DNA from: Glutamicibacter soli | GTDB taxonomy: Bacteria; Actinomycetota; Actinomycetes; Actinomycetales; Micrococcaceae | Reading direction: 5' to 3' | Length of the DNA stretch: 64,000 nucleotides | Assembly: GCF_003309065.1 (NCBI RefSeq) | Contig: NZ_POAF01000001.1 | Coordinates: 248,001 to 312,000, forward strand | Part shown: positions 16,610-25,746 of the stretch, piece by piece | Position numbering within the stretch: position 1 is the stretch's first letter | Layout: the number at the start of each line of letters is the position of its first letter | Program-made: the position numbers and the translations under genes | Notes under the pieces: model-generated | Databases searched by the model: none | What the model saw: only the letters and a program-made list of their open reading frames with translations | What the model was told of the DNA's origin: nothing

Positions 16610-16969
16610 ATGAAGTAGGACAGCGCCTACAACATCGTGCTGGACTACCACCGTGCGTGGACCAGCGGCAATGTGGATTTGGCGATGAGCTACGTCTCCG
16701 ATGACATCACCTGCCGATCCCCCGGGGCGGATTTCCAGGGCAAAGACGCCTACAGGAGCTTTATCGCCGGTTTTGCTCCGACGCTCGTCGGCATTGGGGA
16801 GATCGCGGAGTTCGTCGACGGGGACCGCGTGGCGCTGTTCTATTACCCCCAGACTGCTGCGACTTCCACAGCACCCGCAGCAGAATTATTCACCATCACT
16901 GACGGCAAAATTGTAGAGAACATTCTGATCTTCGATCGGCTCTCCTACGGTCCTCCCAAGCGGATTTAG
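16610..16969 (+). pseudogene. SnoaL/NTF2-like protein with a TAG at codon 3
   Basis: The frame starts at ATG 16610 with a good GGGAG ribosome site, but the third codon (16616-16618) is TAG. The rest is open: DSAYNIVLDYHRAWTSGNVD...MSYVSDDITCRSPGADFQGK and so on to FDRLSYGPPKRI, a complete nuclear transport factor 2/SnoaL-like domain. These form small cone-shaped barrels used as isomerases or ligand-binding domains. A GTG at 16637 could restart translation without a ribosome site and would lose the first strand or helix residues. The gene is most likely silenced or strongly reduced. A sequencing error is also possible. Confidence 0.75.
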
Positions 16970-16983
16970 CCGAGGTAGACGAG

Positions 16984-17331
16984 ATGACGCCCGAGCAGAC
17001 TGTGATCGTCCAGCGCATCCATACCCTGCTGGCCGACGAACCGGAACTTCGCGAAGTATCGATGTTTGGAGGCAGGTCAATCATGGTGAATGGCAAGATG
17101 GTCGTGAGCGTTCGAAAAGGCGGGACCCTGCTTGTACGCGTCAATACCGATCAGCTCGAAGAGTATCTGGAACGGCCGGAGGCAACAAAAGCACTCATGG
17201 GATCTGGTCGCGAAATGGCGCCGGGGTGGATCGAAATCGCAGCGGACGCATTGAGCGAAGGTGGTCCACTGTCTTTCTGGGTCGGTGCCGCGATGGACTA
17301 CAACCGATTCGTGGCGCGCGGAAAACCCTGA
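16984..17331 (+). CDS. TfoX N-terminal domain protein
   Basis: 115 residues. The TfoX-N pattern is clear: REVSMFGGRSIMVNGKMVVS, then LLVRVNTDQLEEYLERPEA and EMAPGWIEI. In gammaproteobacteria TfoX/Sxy activates competence genes. In actinomycetes only the stand-alone N-terminal domain is common, and its role is unknown. It lies 14 bases after the broken SnoaL-like gene and is followed immediately by an IS481-type transposase tail. Confidence 0.8.
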   Translation: MTPEQTVIVQRIHTLLADEPELREVSMFGGRSIMVNGKMVVSVRKGGTLLVRVNTDQLEEYLERPEATKALMGSGREMAPGWIEIAADALSEGGPLSFWVGAAMDYNRFVARGKP

Positions 17332-17342
17332 ATCAGATCGAT

Positions 17343-17604
17343 GTGACCCGCAACCGCGAGTTCCGGAACTGCCACAACCACATCGACAAGGACGGGAAAG
17401 TGACCCTGAGACACGACGGGAAACTGCGCCACCTGGGGGTCCGCAATATCCACGGACGCAAGAAAGTGGTGATGCTGATCGACACCGAAGAAGTCACCGT
17501 GCTGGACCCGCAGACCTCGGAAATCCTCAGCCGGCACCTGATCGACCCGGCCCGGAACTACTGGCCGGATAAGCAGAAATCCCCCGGCCGATGGCCGGGG
17601 GATT
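17343..17604 (+). mobile_element. IS481-type transposase, C-terminal remnant
   Basis: A frame without its own start codon encodes HIDKDGKVTLRHDGKLRHLG, then VVMLIDTEEVTVLDPQTSEI, HLIDPARNYWPDK and SPGRWPG. This is the characteristic tail of actinobacterial IS481-family transposases: 'VTLRHxGxLxHxG', 'GExxxxxxLxPxRxY', ending in 'PGRWPG'. The catalytic DDE core and the N-terminus are absent, because the TfoX-like gene occupies the space upstream. It marks an old insertion or recombination junction at the right end of the accessory segment. The frame stays open through the tRNA beyond, which is a coincidence of the lost stop. Confidence 0.75.
17578..17604. terminator. Perfect 12-base hairpin (bidirectional terminator or IS end)
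   Basis: AATCCCCCGGCC and GGCCGGGGGATT pair perfectly around a 3-base loop (GAT). It lies 43 bases past the 3' end of the minus-strand tRNA-Ala and codes for PGRWPG in the transposase remnant. The T run is weak on both sides. Confidence 0.65.
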
Positions 17605-17646
17605 CTGATCAAATTTTGTCAAGGTTCTCTCGACTCTTCACATTTG

Positions 17647-17719
17647 TGGAGGTAAGGGGATTCGAACCCCTGACCTTCTGCATGCCATGCAGACGCGCTA
17701 CCAACTGCGCCATACCCCC
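17647..17719 (-). tRNA. tRNA-Ala (anticodon GGC), inverted second copy
   Basis: Base-for-base identical over 73 positions to the tRNA at 11634-11706 but on the opposite strand. Same acceptor, anticodon loop ATGGCAT (GGC) and T arm. Upstream lies TATGAT (17753-17758 read on the minus strand) at the same distance as in the other copy. Confidence 0.95.
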
Positions 17720-17758
17720 GTGAGGATCGCTACCTGATCAGGCAACTCATCTATCATA
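17647..17758. repeat. Inverted repeat arm B: tRNA-Ala(GGC) plus leader
   Basis: Reverse-orientation partner of 11595-11706. Identity is complete in the tRNA, high in the leader (the blocks GTTGCCT, ATCAGGTAGC and ATCCTCAC are shared), and ends near the -10 box. Confidence 0.85.
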
Positions 17759-17793
17759 AATGAATGTCTGAACAGGATGCAAATCCATCTCGA

Positions 17794-18171
17794 CTAGTTC
17801 TTTTTGCCGTCGGCAGCAGGCAGCTCGATCACCGGGCAATCGGACCACAAGCGCTCCAGCGCGTAGAAGACCCGGTCTTCCTGGTGCTGTACGTGAACTA
17901 CCACGTCTCCGTAGTCGAGCAGCACCCAGCGGCCGAGGCCGAAGCCTTCACGGCGAACGGGGCGCAGGTCGAACTTCTCGATCACCTTGGCCTGGATCTC
18001 GTCCACAATGGCATTGACCTGAGGCTCGGAACCGCCGGAGACGATCAGGAAGGCATCGGTGATGCCCAAACGTTCGGCCACGTCGAGTGCGACCATATCC
18101 TCGGCAAGTTTTTCTGCGGCGGCCAGTGCCGCGGTATGCACGAGGGCAATTGAGTCTGCGTGTGCGCCCAT
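17794..18171 (-). CDS. rsfS: Ribosome silencing factor RsfS
   Basis: 125 residues of the RsfS/Iojap family, which binds ribosomal protein uL14 and blocks joining of the 30S and 50S subunits in starved cells. Signatures: ALAAAEKLAEDMVALDVAER, FLIVSGGSEPQVNAIVDEIQ and GRWVLLDYGDVVVHVQHQED followed by YALERLWSDCP. The ATG at 18171 gives the usual length, with GGAG upstream at slightly long spacing. It is the last gene of the nadD-side cluster, as in other actinomycetes. Confidence 0.93.
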   Translation of the reverse strand: MGAHADSIALVHTAALAAAEKLAEDMVALDVAERLGITDAFLIVSGGSEPQVNAIVDEIQAKVIEKFDLRPVRREGFGLGRWVLLDYGDVVVHVQHQEDRVFYALERLWSDCPVIELPAADGKKN

Positions 18172-18229
18172 GAAGTTGGGTGTCTCCTTTAGGAAGGGGT
18201 GGATCAAGGACTTAATTGTCCTATAAAAA

Positions 18230-19759
18230 CTAGTTGGTCAACAACATGATCAGGCCGGCCACTAGGGCCGCGCCGCCAACGCCCAAGGCCACGATCATGG
18301 CGATAAGCATGTTATTGGCACGGCGTACACCGTGAGTCTGCACGTCAAGCGGCTGTAGACCTTGGGCATCAACTGCCTCGATACGAGGTAGTTCGACGAC
18401 CTTGTTTTCGGACGCTGATGCCGGCGCGGGCTTGGCCGCGACAGGGGCCTTGGCAACCGGTGTCGGCTTCGCGGACGGACCCGGCTTTGGAGCCGGTTTC
18501 GCAGCAGGCTTTTGCTCTGGCTTTGCAGCTGGTTTGGCTGCCGCCGGTTTCGGTGCAGGTTTGGCAGGAGCTTTCGCTGCAGGCTTCGGCGCAGGCTTGG
18601 CGGCGGGCTTCACGGGAGGCTTGGAAGCGATCTTTCCCTGGGCATCCAACGACAGCGAGACGCTTTCGGTTTTCGGCCCGGAGATACCAGTTTTGGCGAT
18701 CCGCTCTTCGACTTCGCGAATGTTGCCCATCGCGCCAGTGAATGGGTCGGAAGCAACTTCTTCCTTGCCCTGCTTGGAATTTTCCACGCGCAGGCGCTCA
18801 CGCTCGGCAGCACGGCGCGAAATAATTGCGGCACGCGCAGCCATTTCGCGCTGATGGGCCAGAACTTCAAGATCGATTTCGGAGTCGTCTTCGCCCAGCA
18901 GGATTGGTTCGACCGGAGATTTCGGGTCGTGTGCACGTCGTGCGGCCAACGCGTCCTCGACGCTCATGACAGTTGTATCAGGCGCGCCCTCCGCTCCTGG
19001 CTGCTTTGCAGGCTTGGCAGCCTGGACAGGTTTGGCCGTAGCGGCTCCCTTGTTCTGGTCGGCCAATGCCTGCAAGCGCAGCTGCCGGCGGGTCAGCGGC
19101 TTCGGATCATCGGCAGGCTCCACGGTTGGGACATGGCTTGTCAGCGAGCCGACTTCTTCCTGAAGGCGGCGGCGCTCACGCAAGGCTTCGCGGTCACGGG
19201 CGCGACGCAATGAGGCGCGCTCCCCCAATGCTTCAGGCTTCTGCGCTGCGGGAGTAGATGCAGCTGCCTTGGAAGCGGCAGTCTCGCTCTCTTCGGGCTT
19301 GGACTGCGCCGGCTTGTCCGGTGCGCTCTTGACCGGTGCTGATTTGGCTTCAGCGGGCTTAGGTGCCGCAGGCTTGGAGGCTGCCGTCTTGGCCGGCTGG
19401 GGTTTGGGCGCAGATTTGGCGGCCGGGGTTTTCTCGGCGGGCTTCGCGGGAGCCTTCGGGGTACCGGAATTGGCTGCCGGTTTCTTGGCAGCAGTTGCCG
19501 GCTTGGCGGCAGGCTTGGATTCCGTTGCCTTGGCAGGCGCAGGCTTGGAATCAGCAGGCTTCGATGCAGGTGGTGCGGGTTTAGCCGGAGCAGAAGAGCT
19601 CTTGGAATCGGTCTTGGCGGATTCAGCCTTGGCCTTCTTGTCCGCCTGTTCCTTGGCGGCCTGTTCAGCCTTGCTATTGGCGAGCAGCGCCTCCATTTCG
19701 GCGCGTCGCTTTTCACGCAATGCCCGCCTACTGGAAACTGGCTGCGAGTTATCGCTCAT
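18230..19759 (-). CDS. Ala/Lys/Pro-rich protein with C-terminal membrane anchor
   Basis: 509 residues. A basic N-terminus (SRRALREKRRAEMEAL) is followed by about 100 residues of low-complexity 'KPAxKPA' repeats. A central charged region includes RASLRRARDREALRERRRLQ and PLTRRQLRLQALADQ, then come a second KPAPKPAAK repeat block (about residues 370-440) and one transmembrane helix at the extreme C-terminus (MLIAMIVALGVGGAALVAGL). It has no signal peptide, so the repeats should be cytoplasmic. No enzyme domain is seen. The slot between rsfS and nadD holds such a protein in related Micrococcaceae, to my knowledge without an assigned function. Confidence 0.8.
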   Translation of the reverse strand: MSDNSQPVSSRRALREKRRAEMEALLANSKAEQAAKEQADKKAKAESAKTDSKSSSAPAKPAPPASKPADSKPAPAKATESKPAAKPATAAKKPAANSGTPKAPAKPAEKTPAAKSAPKPQPAKTAASKPAAPKPAEAKSAPVKSAPDKPAQSKPEESETAASKAAASTPAAQKPEALGERASLRRARDREALRERRRLQEEVGSLTSHVPTVEPADDPKPLTRRQLRLQALADQNKGAATAKPVQAAKPAKQPGAEGAPDTTVMSVEDALAARRAHDPKSPVEPILLGEDDSEIDLEVLAHQREMAARAAIISRRAAERERLRVENSKQGKEEVASDPFTGAMGNIREVEERIAKTGISGPKTESVSLSLDAQGKIASKPPVKPAAKPAPKPAAKAPAKPAPKPAAAKPAAKPEQKPAAKPAPKPGPSAKPTPVAKAPVAAKPAPASASENKVVELPRIEAVDAQGLQPLDVQTHGVRRANNMLIAMIVALGVGGAALVAGLIMLLTN

Positions 19760-19836
19760 CTGGTGCTACTCCCGACCGCATAGACAAATACCGTCACCTT
19801 AATCGATTATGCCGTGTATTACGGCTCAATGTGAGG

Positions 19837-20442
19837 TTACGACTCGGTATAGAGCCCATATTTTGCAATGTACTGCACCACACCATCGGGTACCAGGTAC
19901 CAGACGGGCTTGTCCTCGGCGACGCGTTCGCGGCAGTCGGTGGAGGAAATCGCCAGTGCAGGAATCTCCAGCTGGGAGACGTTGTCCCGGCCCAAATCGG
20001 AAATCACGTACCCCGGACGGCTAACGCCTACGAAATGCGCGAGGTCCCAGACCTGGTCGATGTCCCGCCAGCTCATGATCTGGCTCATGGCGTCGGCACC
20101 GGTGATGAAGAACAGCTCGGCGTCGGGGCGCTGGGCGCGCAGGTCGAGCAGCGTATCACGGGTGTAGGTGGCGCCCTCGCGGTCGATATCCACGCGGCTG
20201 ACGGTGAAGCGCGGGTTCGACGCCGTGGCGATAACGGTCATCAGGTACCGGTGCTCGGCATCGGTGACGCTGCGGTCGGCCTTCTGCCAAGGTTCGCCCG
20301 TGGGCACGAAAACCACTTCGTCCAGGTCGTATTCCGCGGCGACCTCGCTCGCGGCAACCAGGTGGCCGTTGTGAATGGGGTCAAAAGTACCGCCCATCAC
20401 GCCGAGGCGCAATGGGCGGTTCTTGACTTGTTCGTCCGCCAA
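19837..20442 (-). CDS. nadD: Nicotinate-nucleotide adenylyltransferase
   Basis: 201 residues. NadD transfers AMP from ATP to nicotinate mononucleotide, the penultimate step of NAD synthesis. It shows the nucleotidyltransferase motif [11 protein letters not shown] (residues 17-27), [24 protein letters not shown] and the late ISSTDCR motif (the ISSTxIR box with Ile replaced by Cys). It starts two bases after the stop of a small membrane-protein gene and is likely co-transcribed with it. Confidence 0.95.
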   Translation of the reverse strand: MADEQVKNRPLRLGVMGGTFDPIHNGHLVAASEVAAEYDLDEVVFVPTGEPWQKADRSVTDAEHRYLMTVIATASNPRFTVSRVDIDREGATYTRDTLLDLRAQRPDAELFFITGADAMSQIMSWRDIDQVWDLAHFVGVSRPGYVISDLGRDNVSQLEIPALAISSTDCRERVAEDKPVWYLVPDGVVQYIAKYGLYTES

Positions 20443-20444
20443 GA

Positions 20445-20657
20445 TCAGTGGTGCTCAGCGTGGGTCTTGAACTGGCGGTGCTCGTCGAAATCGTCAGGCT
20501 TGATTTCGTGGCGCAGGCCTACGTTGGTGTAAGAAACGGTGACCAGCAGCAACAGCATAAATGCCAGGAAGATGCCGCCGCCAATGATCAGGGCCCAGGT
20601 ATGCGAATCCAACCCAGTGGTGCTTGCGGCTGCGGAAGCCATAATCAGCGCGTTCAA
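20445..20657 (-). CDS. Small single-pass membrane protein
   Basis: 70 residues: a short N-terminus, one helix ([20 protein letters not shown]), then a hydrophilic tail rich in His, Asp and Glu. The start appears to be TTG at 20657, eight bases after GGAG. The first ATG (20642) would lie too far from that site. It sits two bases upstream of nadD. I know no function. Its fixed place before nadD suggests a conserved micrococcal gene. Confidence 0.75.
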   Translation of the reverse strand: MNALIMASAAASTTGLDSHTWALIIGGGIFLAFMLLLLVTVSYTNVGLRHEIKPDDFDEHRQFKTHAEHH

Positions 20658-20772
20658 GATATTTCTCCAGTTGTTTTCCTCGTTGCCTGCCGCGTCGGGG
20701 GCTAGCCCGGGCAGTGGCCCGAAAGGTCACGGTAGCGTTCTTCTACATGGTACCGAATTAGGCGGTCAGAAA

Positions 20773-22044
20773 CTATTTACGGACATGTCCGTCGCCTTGG
20801 ACGATCCACTTGGTCGTGGTCAGTTCGGCCAGTCCCATGGGTCCCCGGGCGTGCATCTTCTGGGTGGAGATGCCAACTTCGGCGCCCAGGCCAAGCTGGC
20901 CGCCATCGGTGAAGCGGGTCGATGCGTTGACGATGACCGCGGCGGAGTCGATTTCAGCGATGAAGCGCTCTGAATTGCGCAGCGAGGAGGTGATGATCGC
21001 CTCGGTGTGGCCGGTGGAGTAGGCGCGGATGTGCTCCAGCGCCTGGTCCATGTCGTCCACCACCTTCACCGCGATGTCAAGGTCGAGGTACTCGTTGGCC
21101 CAGTCGTCCTCCCCCGCCTGCACCGTGGCAATCTCCGGCACCAGCTGGGCGGCGCGTTCCTCGGCGTGCAGGGTGACCCCGGCGGCCGACAAGGCCTGCA
21201 GCACGCCGGCGGCGGCCGCGGCATTCTGGTGGATCAACAGGGTTTCCACGGTATTGCAGACGCTCGGACGCTGGGTCTTGGCATTGAGCAGGATGTCGGT
21301 GGCCATTTCCAGGTCGGCGCTCTCATCCAGGTAGATGTGCACGTTGCCCTCGCCTGTTTCGATGACCGGCACCTTGGCGGTGGTGACCACCCGCTGGATC
21401 AGCTCGCGCCCGCCGCGCGGGATGAGCACGTCGATCTTGCCGCGGGCCCCCATCATGGCGTCGGCGCCTTCGCGGCCGTATTCGTCCACGGAGATGACCA
21501 GGTCGCGGGGCAGCGACACGGATTCCAGGGCGTCGCGGATGAAGCCGACCAGCGCCAGGTTGGAGTTCAGGGCCGCCGAGCCGCCGCGCAGCAAGACCGC
21601 GTTGCCGCTCTTCAGCGACAAACCGGCGATGTCCACGGTGACGTTGGGACGGGCTTCGTAGATGGTGCCGATGACTCCCATGGGCACGTTGACCTGGCGC
21701 ATGCGCAGGCCGTTGGGCAGGGTTTCGCCGCGCACGACGCGGCCCACCGGATCGGGCAGGCCGGCCAGTTCGTGCAGGGCGGAGATCAGCGAATCGATGC
21801 GCGGAGCATCCAGCTTCAGGCGGTCCAGCATCGCCGCCGAGGTCCCGTTGGCCTTGCCGGCCTGAAGGTCCTTGGCATTCGCGGCGATGATCCCTGCGCG
21901 GTTGGCGTCGATGGACGCCGCAATGGCGCGCAGGGCCTTGTCCTTCCAGTCGCGGTTGGCGCGGGCCAGCACGCGCGAGGCGCGGCGGGCCCGGTCGGCC
22001 AGCTTGTGGACGGCTGCATCGGTCTCGGAAACGGTGAGGGTCAT
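20773..22044 (-). CDS. proA: Gamma-glutamyl phosphate reductase
   Basis: 423 residues of the aldehyde dehydrogenase superfamily. ProA reduces gamma-glutamyl phosphate with NADPH to glutamate semialdehyde in proline synthesis. Signatures: MGVIGTIYEARPNVTVDIAG, SGNAVLLRGGSAALNSN, LIPRGGRELIQRV, the catalytic Cys region AKTQRPSVCNTVETLLIH, and RFTDGGQLGLGAEVGISTQK. It is 23 bases downstream of proB on the same strand, forming the proBA unit with obgE ahead of it. Confidence 0.96.
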   Translation of the reverse strand: MTLTVSETDAAVHKLADRARRASRVLARANRDWKDKALRAIAASIDANRAGIIAANAKDLQAGKANGTSAAMLDRLKLDAPRIDSLISALHELAGLPDPVGRVVRGETLPNGLRMRQVNVPMGVIGTIYEARPNVTVDIAGLSLKSGNAVLLRGGSAALNSNLALVGFIRDALESVSLPRDLVISVDEYGREGADAMMGARGKIDVLIPRGGRELIQRVVTTAKVPVIETGEGNVHIYLDESADLEMATDILLNAKTQRPSVCNTVETLLIHQNAAAAAGVLQALSAAGVTLHAEERAAQLVPEIATVQAGEDDWANEYLDLDIAVKVVDDMDQALEHIRAYSTGHTEAIITSSLRNSERFIAEIDSAAVIVNASTRFTDGGQLGLGAEVGISTQKMHARGPMGLAELTTTKWIVQGDGHVRK

Positions 22045-22067
22045 GCACCCATTGTAGGTTCCGGAAC

Positions 22068-23204
22068 CTAGATCAGCGCCAAGTCATCGACATGTACTAC
22101 CGGTTTTTCGTAACCTTCGCCGAGGTCGGCCAGCAGCGTGGAGGTGGAGCGGCCGAACATTGCCGGCAGTTCCAGCGCGGCGTAGTTCACCAGGCCGCGG
22201 GCCACCACGGTTCCTGAGGCGTCGCAGATCTCCACCGCGTCCCCGGCTTCGAAGTCCCCGGTAGCCGAGGTGATGCCTGCGGCGAGCAGCGACTTCTCGC
22301 CGCTGCGGATGGCGCGCACCGCGCCGGCGTCCAGCATCAGCCGGCCGTGGGCCACCGCGAGGTGGGCCAGCCAGACGTCGCGGGCCGAGCGGCGGGTGTT
22401 GCGCGCGGCGAACCAGGTTCCCACGTCCTCGCCGGCCAGCGCGCGGGCGGCGTTGGCGGTGGAGGTGACCAGGGCCGGGATACCGGCCGAAGCGCTGAGC
22501 GTGGCGGCCTGCACCTTGGTGATCATGCCTCCGGTGCCCACCGAGGAACCCGAGGTGCCCAGGTCGATGGCGCTGATCTCGTCCGGGTGGCCGACCAGCG
22601 GAATGCGGCTGCCGCCCTGGGCGGGATGCGCATCGTAGACGGAGTCCACGTCGGAGAACAGCAGCAGCGCATCGGCCTTGACCAGGTGGGCCACCAGCGA
22701 GGCCAGGCGGTCGTTGTCGCCGAAGCGGATCTCGTGGGTGGCGACCGTGTCGTTCTCGTTGACGATCGGCAGCACCCCGAGGTTCAGCAGTCGCACCAGC
22801 GCGCGCAGCGCATTGGTGTAGGTGGTGCGGCGCATCAGGTCATCGGCCGTGAGCAGCACCTGGGCGACGGTGATCCCCTGCTGCGCGAACTGCGCGGTGT
22901 ACTGCGCCAGCAGCAGGCCCTGCCCCACCGAGGCGGCCGCCTGCTGGGTGGCCAGGTCCTTGGGGCGCTTGGCCAGCGCCAGCGGAGCCAGGCCGGCGGC
23001 GATGGCGCCCGAGGACACCAGCACCACCTCGGTGCCCGCGGCCACCGTGCGCGAGAGCGTATCCACCAGGAAGTCGAGCCGCTCCTGGGAGATGCCGCCT
23101 TCCACGGTGGTCAGCGAGCTGGAGCCCACCTTGACGACCAGGCGCTTGGCCTGGGGCAGCTGGGCGCGGGAGGACACCGCGGAGAGGGTCTTGGTGGTGT
23201 TCAC
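22068..23204 (-). CDS. proB: Glutamate 5-kinase
   Basis: 378 residues. An amino acid kinase domain ([12 protein letters not shown] near residue 24, [42 protein letters not shown]) is followed by a C-terminal PUA domain (about residue 285 on). It phosphorylates glutamate in the first step of proline synthesis and is feedback-inhibited by proline in the family. Its start overlaps the obgE stop by four bases (ATGA), so it is coupled to obgE. Confidence 0.96.
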   Translation of the reverse strand: MNTTKTLSAVSSRAQLPQAKRLVVKVGSSSLTTVEGGISQERLDFLVDTLSRTVAAGTEVVLVSSGAIAAGLAPLALAKRPKDLATQQAAASVGQGLLLAQYTAQFAQQGITVAQVLLTADDLMRRTTYTNALRALVRLLNLGVLPIVNENDTVATHEIRFGDNDRLASLVAHLVKADALLLFSDVDSVYDAHPAQGGSRIPLVGHPDEISAIDLGTSGSSVGTGGMITKVQAATLSASAGIPALVTSTANAARALAGEDVGTWFAARNTRRSARDVWLAHLAVAHGRLMLDAGAVRAIRSGEKSLLAAGITSATGDFEAGDAVEICDASGTVVARGLVNYAALELPAMFGRSTSTLLADLGEGYEKPVVHVDDLALI

Positions 23205-24784
23205 TGGTCTTCCTGGGCGCGCTGCTTGGCCTTGCGCTCAGCGGCCTTCGCATGCACGGACTCGGTCCAGATGCCTGCGCGGCGCTCTGCCTCCAGCTCG
23301 TCGCGGGCAGCGGCCTTGGCCGCCTTGCGGTCCTCGTGCTCGGCGCGCTTCTCCTCGCGGGTCTTGCGGGCGCCGCGGTCCTCCAGGCGCACGTCCTCGC
23401 CGCGGCGGCTGCCCAGCAGCTCCGCGCCGGCGGCCATGGTCGGCTCCCAGTCGAAGACCACGGAGTTCTCCTCCACGCCGATGACCACCGCGTCGCCCGG
23501 CTTGGCGCCGGCCTTGAACAGCTGGGTCTCCACGCCGAGCTTGGCCAAGCGGTCGGCCAGGTAGCCGACGGCCTCGTCGTTGCGGAAGTCGGTCTGCATG
23601 ATCCAGCGCTCCGGCTTCTCGCCGATGACGCGCCACAATGGTTCGAGGTTCTGCTCTTCGCGGCGGATGTAGAATTCCCGCTTGTTGACAGAGCGCGGGC
23701 GGATCACCGGCACCTCGACCACAGGGGTTTCCACGACACGCGAGGCGCGGGCCTCCTCCACCAGCTTGGCCATCGCGAAGGACAAATCGCGCAGGCCGTC
23801 GCGGGCCAGCGCGGAGATCTCGAAGACCTGGTAGCCGCGGCTCTCCAGCTCCGGGCGCACGAAGTCGGCCATGTCCTTGCCGTCCGGCATGTCGACCTTG
23901 TTCAGCGCCACCAGCTTGGGGCGCTCGACCAGCGGGACGATGGTGCCGTCGGTGCCGGCGAAGGTAGAGTCGGCCTCGTAGCTGGCCAGCTCGGCTTCGA
24001 TGGTCTCCAGATCGGTGATCGGGTCGCGGTCGGATTCCAGCGAGGCGCAGTCCAGCACGTGCACGATGGCTGCGCAACGCTCGACGTGGCGCAGGAACTC
24101 GTGGCCCAGGCCCTTGCCCTCGGAGGCGCCAGGGATCAGGCCCGGCACGTCGGCCACGGTGAAGCGGACCTCGCCGGCCTGCACGACGCCCAGGTTCGGC
24201 ACCAGAGTGGTGAACGGGTAGTCGGCGATCTTAGGGCGCGCGGCGGAAACCGCGGCGATCAGCGAGGACTTGCCGGCCGAAGGATAGCCCACCAGCGCGA
24301 TGTCGGCCACGGACTTGAGCTCCATGACGACGTCCTGCTCCTGACCGGGAATACCCAGCAGCGCGAAGCCCGGGGCCTTGCGCTTGTCGGAGGCGATGGC
24401 GGCGTTGCCCAGCCCGCCCTGGCCGCCGGCGGCGGCGAGGAATTCATCGCCCACGTTAACCAGGTCGGCGAGGATGTCGCCGTCGCGGGTCTTGATGACG
24501 GTGCCTGCAGGCACACCCAGGATCAGGTCCTGGCCCTGCTTGCCCGGGCGCAGGCCGCCCTTGCCCGGCTCGCCGTTGCCGGCCTTGCGGTGCGGCAGGT
24601 GGTGGAAGTCAAGCAGCGTGGTGACCTGCGGGTCGACACGCAGGATGATGTCGCCGCCGTTGCCGCCGTTGCCGCCGTCGGGGCCGCCCAGCGGCTTGAA
24701 CTTCTCACGCTTGATGGACACACAACCGTGACCACCGTTGCCTGCGGTGGCATGAAGGGTAACGCGATCAACGAATGCAGCCAC
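23201..24784 (-). CDS. obgE: GTPase ObgE/CgtA
   Basis: 527 residues with the three-part actinobacterial Obg layout. First is the glycine-rich Obg fold ([33 protein letters not shown]). Second is the G domain with G1 [10 protein letters not shown]3 DVPGLIPGA and G4 NKVD. Third is a C-terminal OCT domain with a basic and acidic tail. Obg acts in 50S assembly and stress control. The start is GTG with AGGAG upstream. It lies downstream of rplU-rpmA as in most bacteria. Confidence 0.96.
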   Translation of the reverse strand: MAAFVDRVTLHATAGNGGHGCVSIKREKFKPLGGPDGGNGGNGGDIILRVDPQVTTLLDFHHLPHRKAGNGEPGKGGLRPGKQGQDLILGVPAGTVIKTRDGDILADLVNVGDEFLAAAGGQGGLGNAAIASDKRKAPGFALLGIPGQEQDVVMELKSVADIALVGYPSAGKSSLIAAVSAARPKIADYPFTTLVPNLGVVQAGEVRFTVADVPGLIPGASEGKGLGHEFLRHVERCAAIVHVLDCASLESDRDPITDLETIEAELASYEADSTFAGTDGTIVPLVERPKLVALNKVDMPDGKDMADFVRPELESRGYQVFEISALARDGLRDLSFAMAKLVEEARASRVVETPVVEVPVIRPRSVNKREFYIRREEQNLEPLWRVIGEKPERWIMQTDFRNDEAVGYLADRLAKLGVETQLFKAGAKPGDAVVIGVEENSVVFDWEPTMAAGAELLGSRRGEDVRLEDRGARKTREEKRAEHEDRKAAKAAARDELEAERRAGIWTESVHAKAAERKAKQRAQEDQ

Positions 24785-24848
24785 GGGGCCATCTACTCCT
24801 AGAAAAGGGGTGCGAACTTCTGCTCGCTTAAAAGTCTATCTACGCACG

Positions 24849-24880
24849 CAAGGGGCGGACCGGAATCGGCCCACCCCTTG
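24849..24880 (-). other. Stem-loop between rpmA and obgE
   Basis: Read on the minus strand, CAAGGGGTGGGCCG pairs with CGGTCCGCCCCTTG (14 bases, two G-U pairs) around a 4-base loop. No T run follows. It may be an attenuator, an RNA-processing site or an mRNA stabiliser that sets the ratio of rpmA to obgE. Confidence 0.5.
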
Positions 24881-24909
24881 TGTACTAAAAATGCTGTTGC
24901 GTGCCTGAG

Positions 24910-25164
24910 TTAGGCAGCAGCCACAATGTTCACCACGCGGCGACCACGACGGGTGCCGAACTCGACTGCACCGGCAGCCAAAGCGAACAGGGTGTCGTCC
25001 TTGCCGCGGCCTACGCCGGCGCCTGGGTGGAAGTGGGTGCCACGCTGGCGAACGATGATTTCGCCTGCCTTGACTTCCTGACCACCGAAGCGCTTTACGC
25101 CCAGGTACTGTGCGTTGGAATCGCGACCGTTGCGAGTGGAACTCGCACCTTTCTTATGTGCCAT
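24910..25164 (-). CDS. rpmA: 50S ribosomal protein L27
   Basis: 84 residues, standard length. It begins [20 protein letters not shown] and continues [20 protein letters not shown] and [19 protein letters not shown]. There is no N-terminal extension of the kind cleaved by Prp in Firmicutes. L27 reaches the peptidyl transferase centre. It follows rplU by 46 bases. Confidence 0.98.
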   Translation of the reverse strand: MAHKKGASSTRNGRDSNAQYLGVKRFGGQEVKAGEIIVRQRGTHFHPGAGVGRGKDDTLFALAAGAVEFGTRRGRRVVNIVAAA

Positions 25165-25210
25165 GATTTAGCCTCTTTCGCTACAAAAAATGGATAGTAC
25201 GAGCGCCTAA

Positions 25211-25519
25211 TTAGGCGATCGAGGTGACCTTGACCTTGGTCAGAGCAGCGCGGAAACCCTGGCGCTTCTTGTAACCGGTCTTGTTCTTGTACTTCTGGAT
25301 AACGATCTTCTGACCGCGGAGGTTTTCAACGACCTCGGCGGTGACCTTGACCTTAGCCAGGTCGGCAGCGGCGGAAGTTACCTTCTCGCCGTCCACCAGC
25401 AGCAAGGCAGGAAGCTCAATGGAGCTACCTGGGGCAGCCTGAAGACGGTCAACGGTGATCAGGTCTCCAACGGAAACCTTTTCCTGGTGGCCGCCTGCGC
25501 GGACAATTGCGTACACCAC
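25211..25519 (-). CDS. rplU: 50S ribosomal protein L21
   Basis: 102 residues from the GTG at 25519 ([20 protein letters not shown]), the usual start. A GTG four codons upstream (25531) is also in frame. The C-terminus has [20 protein letters not shown], typical of bL21. The roughly 215-base gap to rne holds the promoter and a GC-rich leader with a small hairpin (GGAC-TTTT-GGTCC type) that may be regulatory. Confidence 0.96.
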   Translation of the reverse strand: MVYAIVRAGGHQEKVSVGDLITVDRLQAAPGSSIELPALLLVDGEKVTSAAADLAKVKVTAEVVENLRGQKIVIQKYKNKTGYKKRQGFRAALTKVKVTSIA

Positions 25520-25695
25520 GTGGGTACTCACTTCTACTCGACGTTTATTGTCTTACCGGCGCAGAGATCAACCCGCAAACCTTGTTCAGGTCCGTTACGC
25601 AGGGATCTCATGCGCTTGTGCCTTGACGCCGAGCGGACCAAAAGTCCGTGATCTTGGCGTTTAGCACCGATCAACTAGATTACGCTAGTCCACGC

Positions 25696-25724
25696 CACTG
25701 GGGCAAATACAAACTGCCCCAGTG
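25696..25724. terminator. Hairpin downstream of rne
   Basis: CACTGGGGCA pairs perfectly with TGCCCCAGTG around a 9-base loop, about 20 bases past the rne stop. There is no clear T run, so it is a weak terminator or an RNA-end protector between rne and rplU. Confidence 0.5.
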
Positions 25725-25746
25725 GGTGAACCGTGACCAAGTTCAT

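Noticed and set aside
11634-17719. Integrative island with tRNA attachment sites
   Set aside because: The tRNA copies are inverted, not direct, and no integrase or excisionase gene lies between them.
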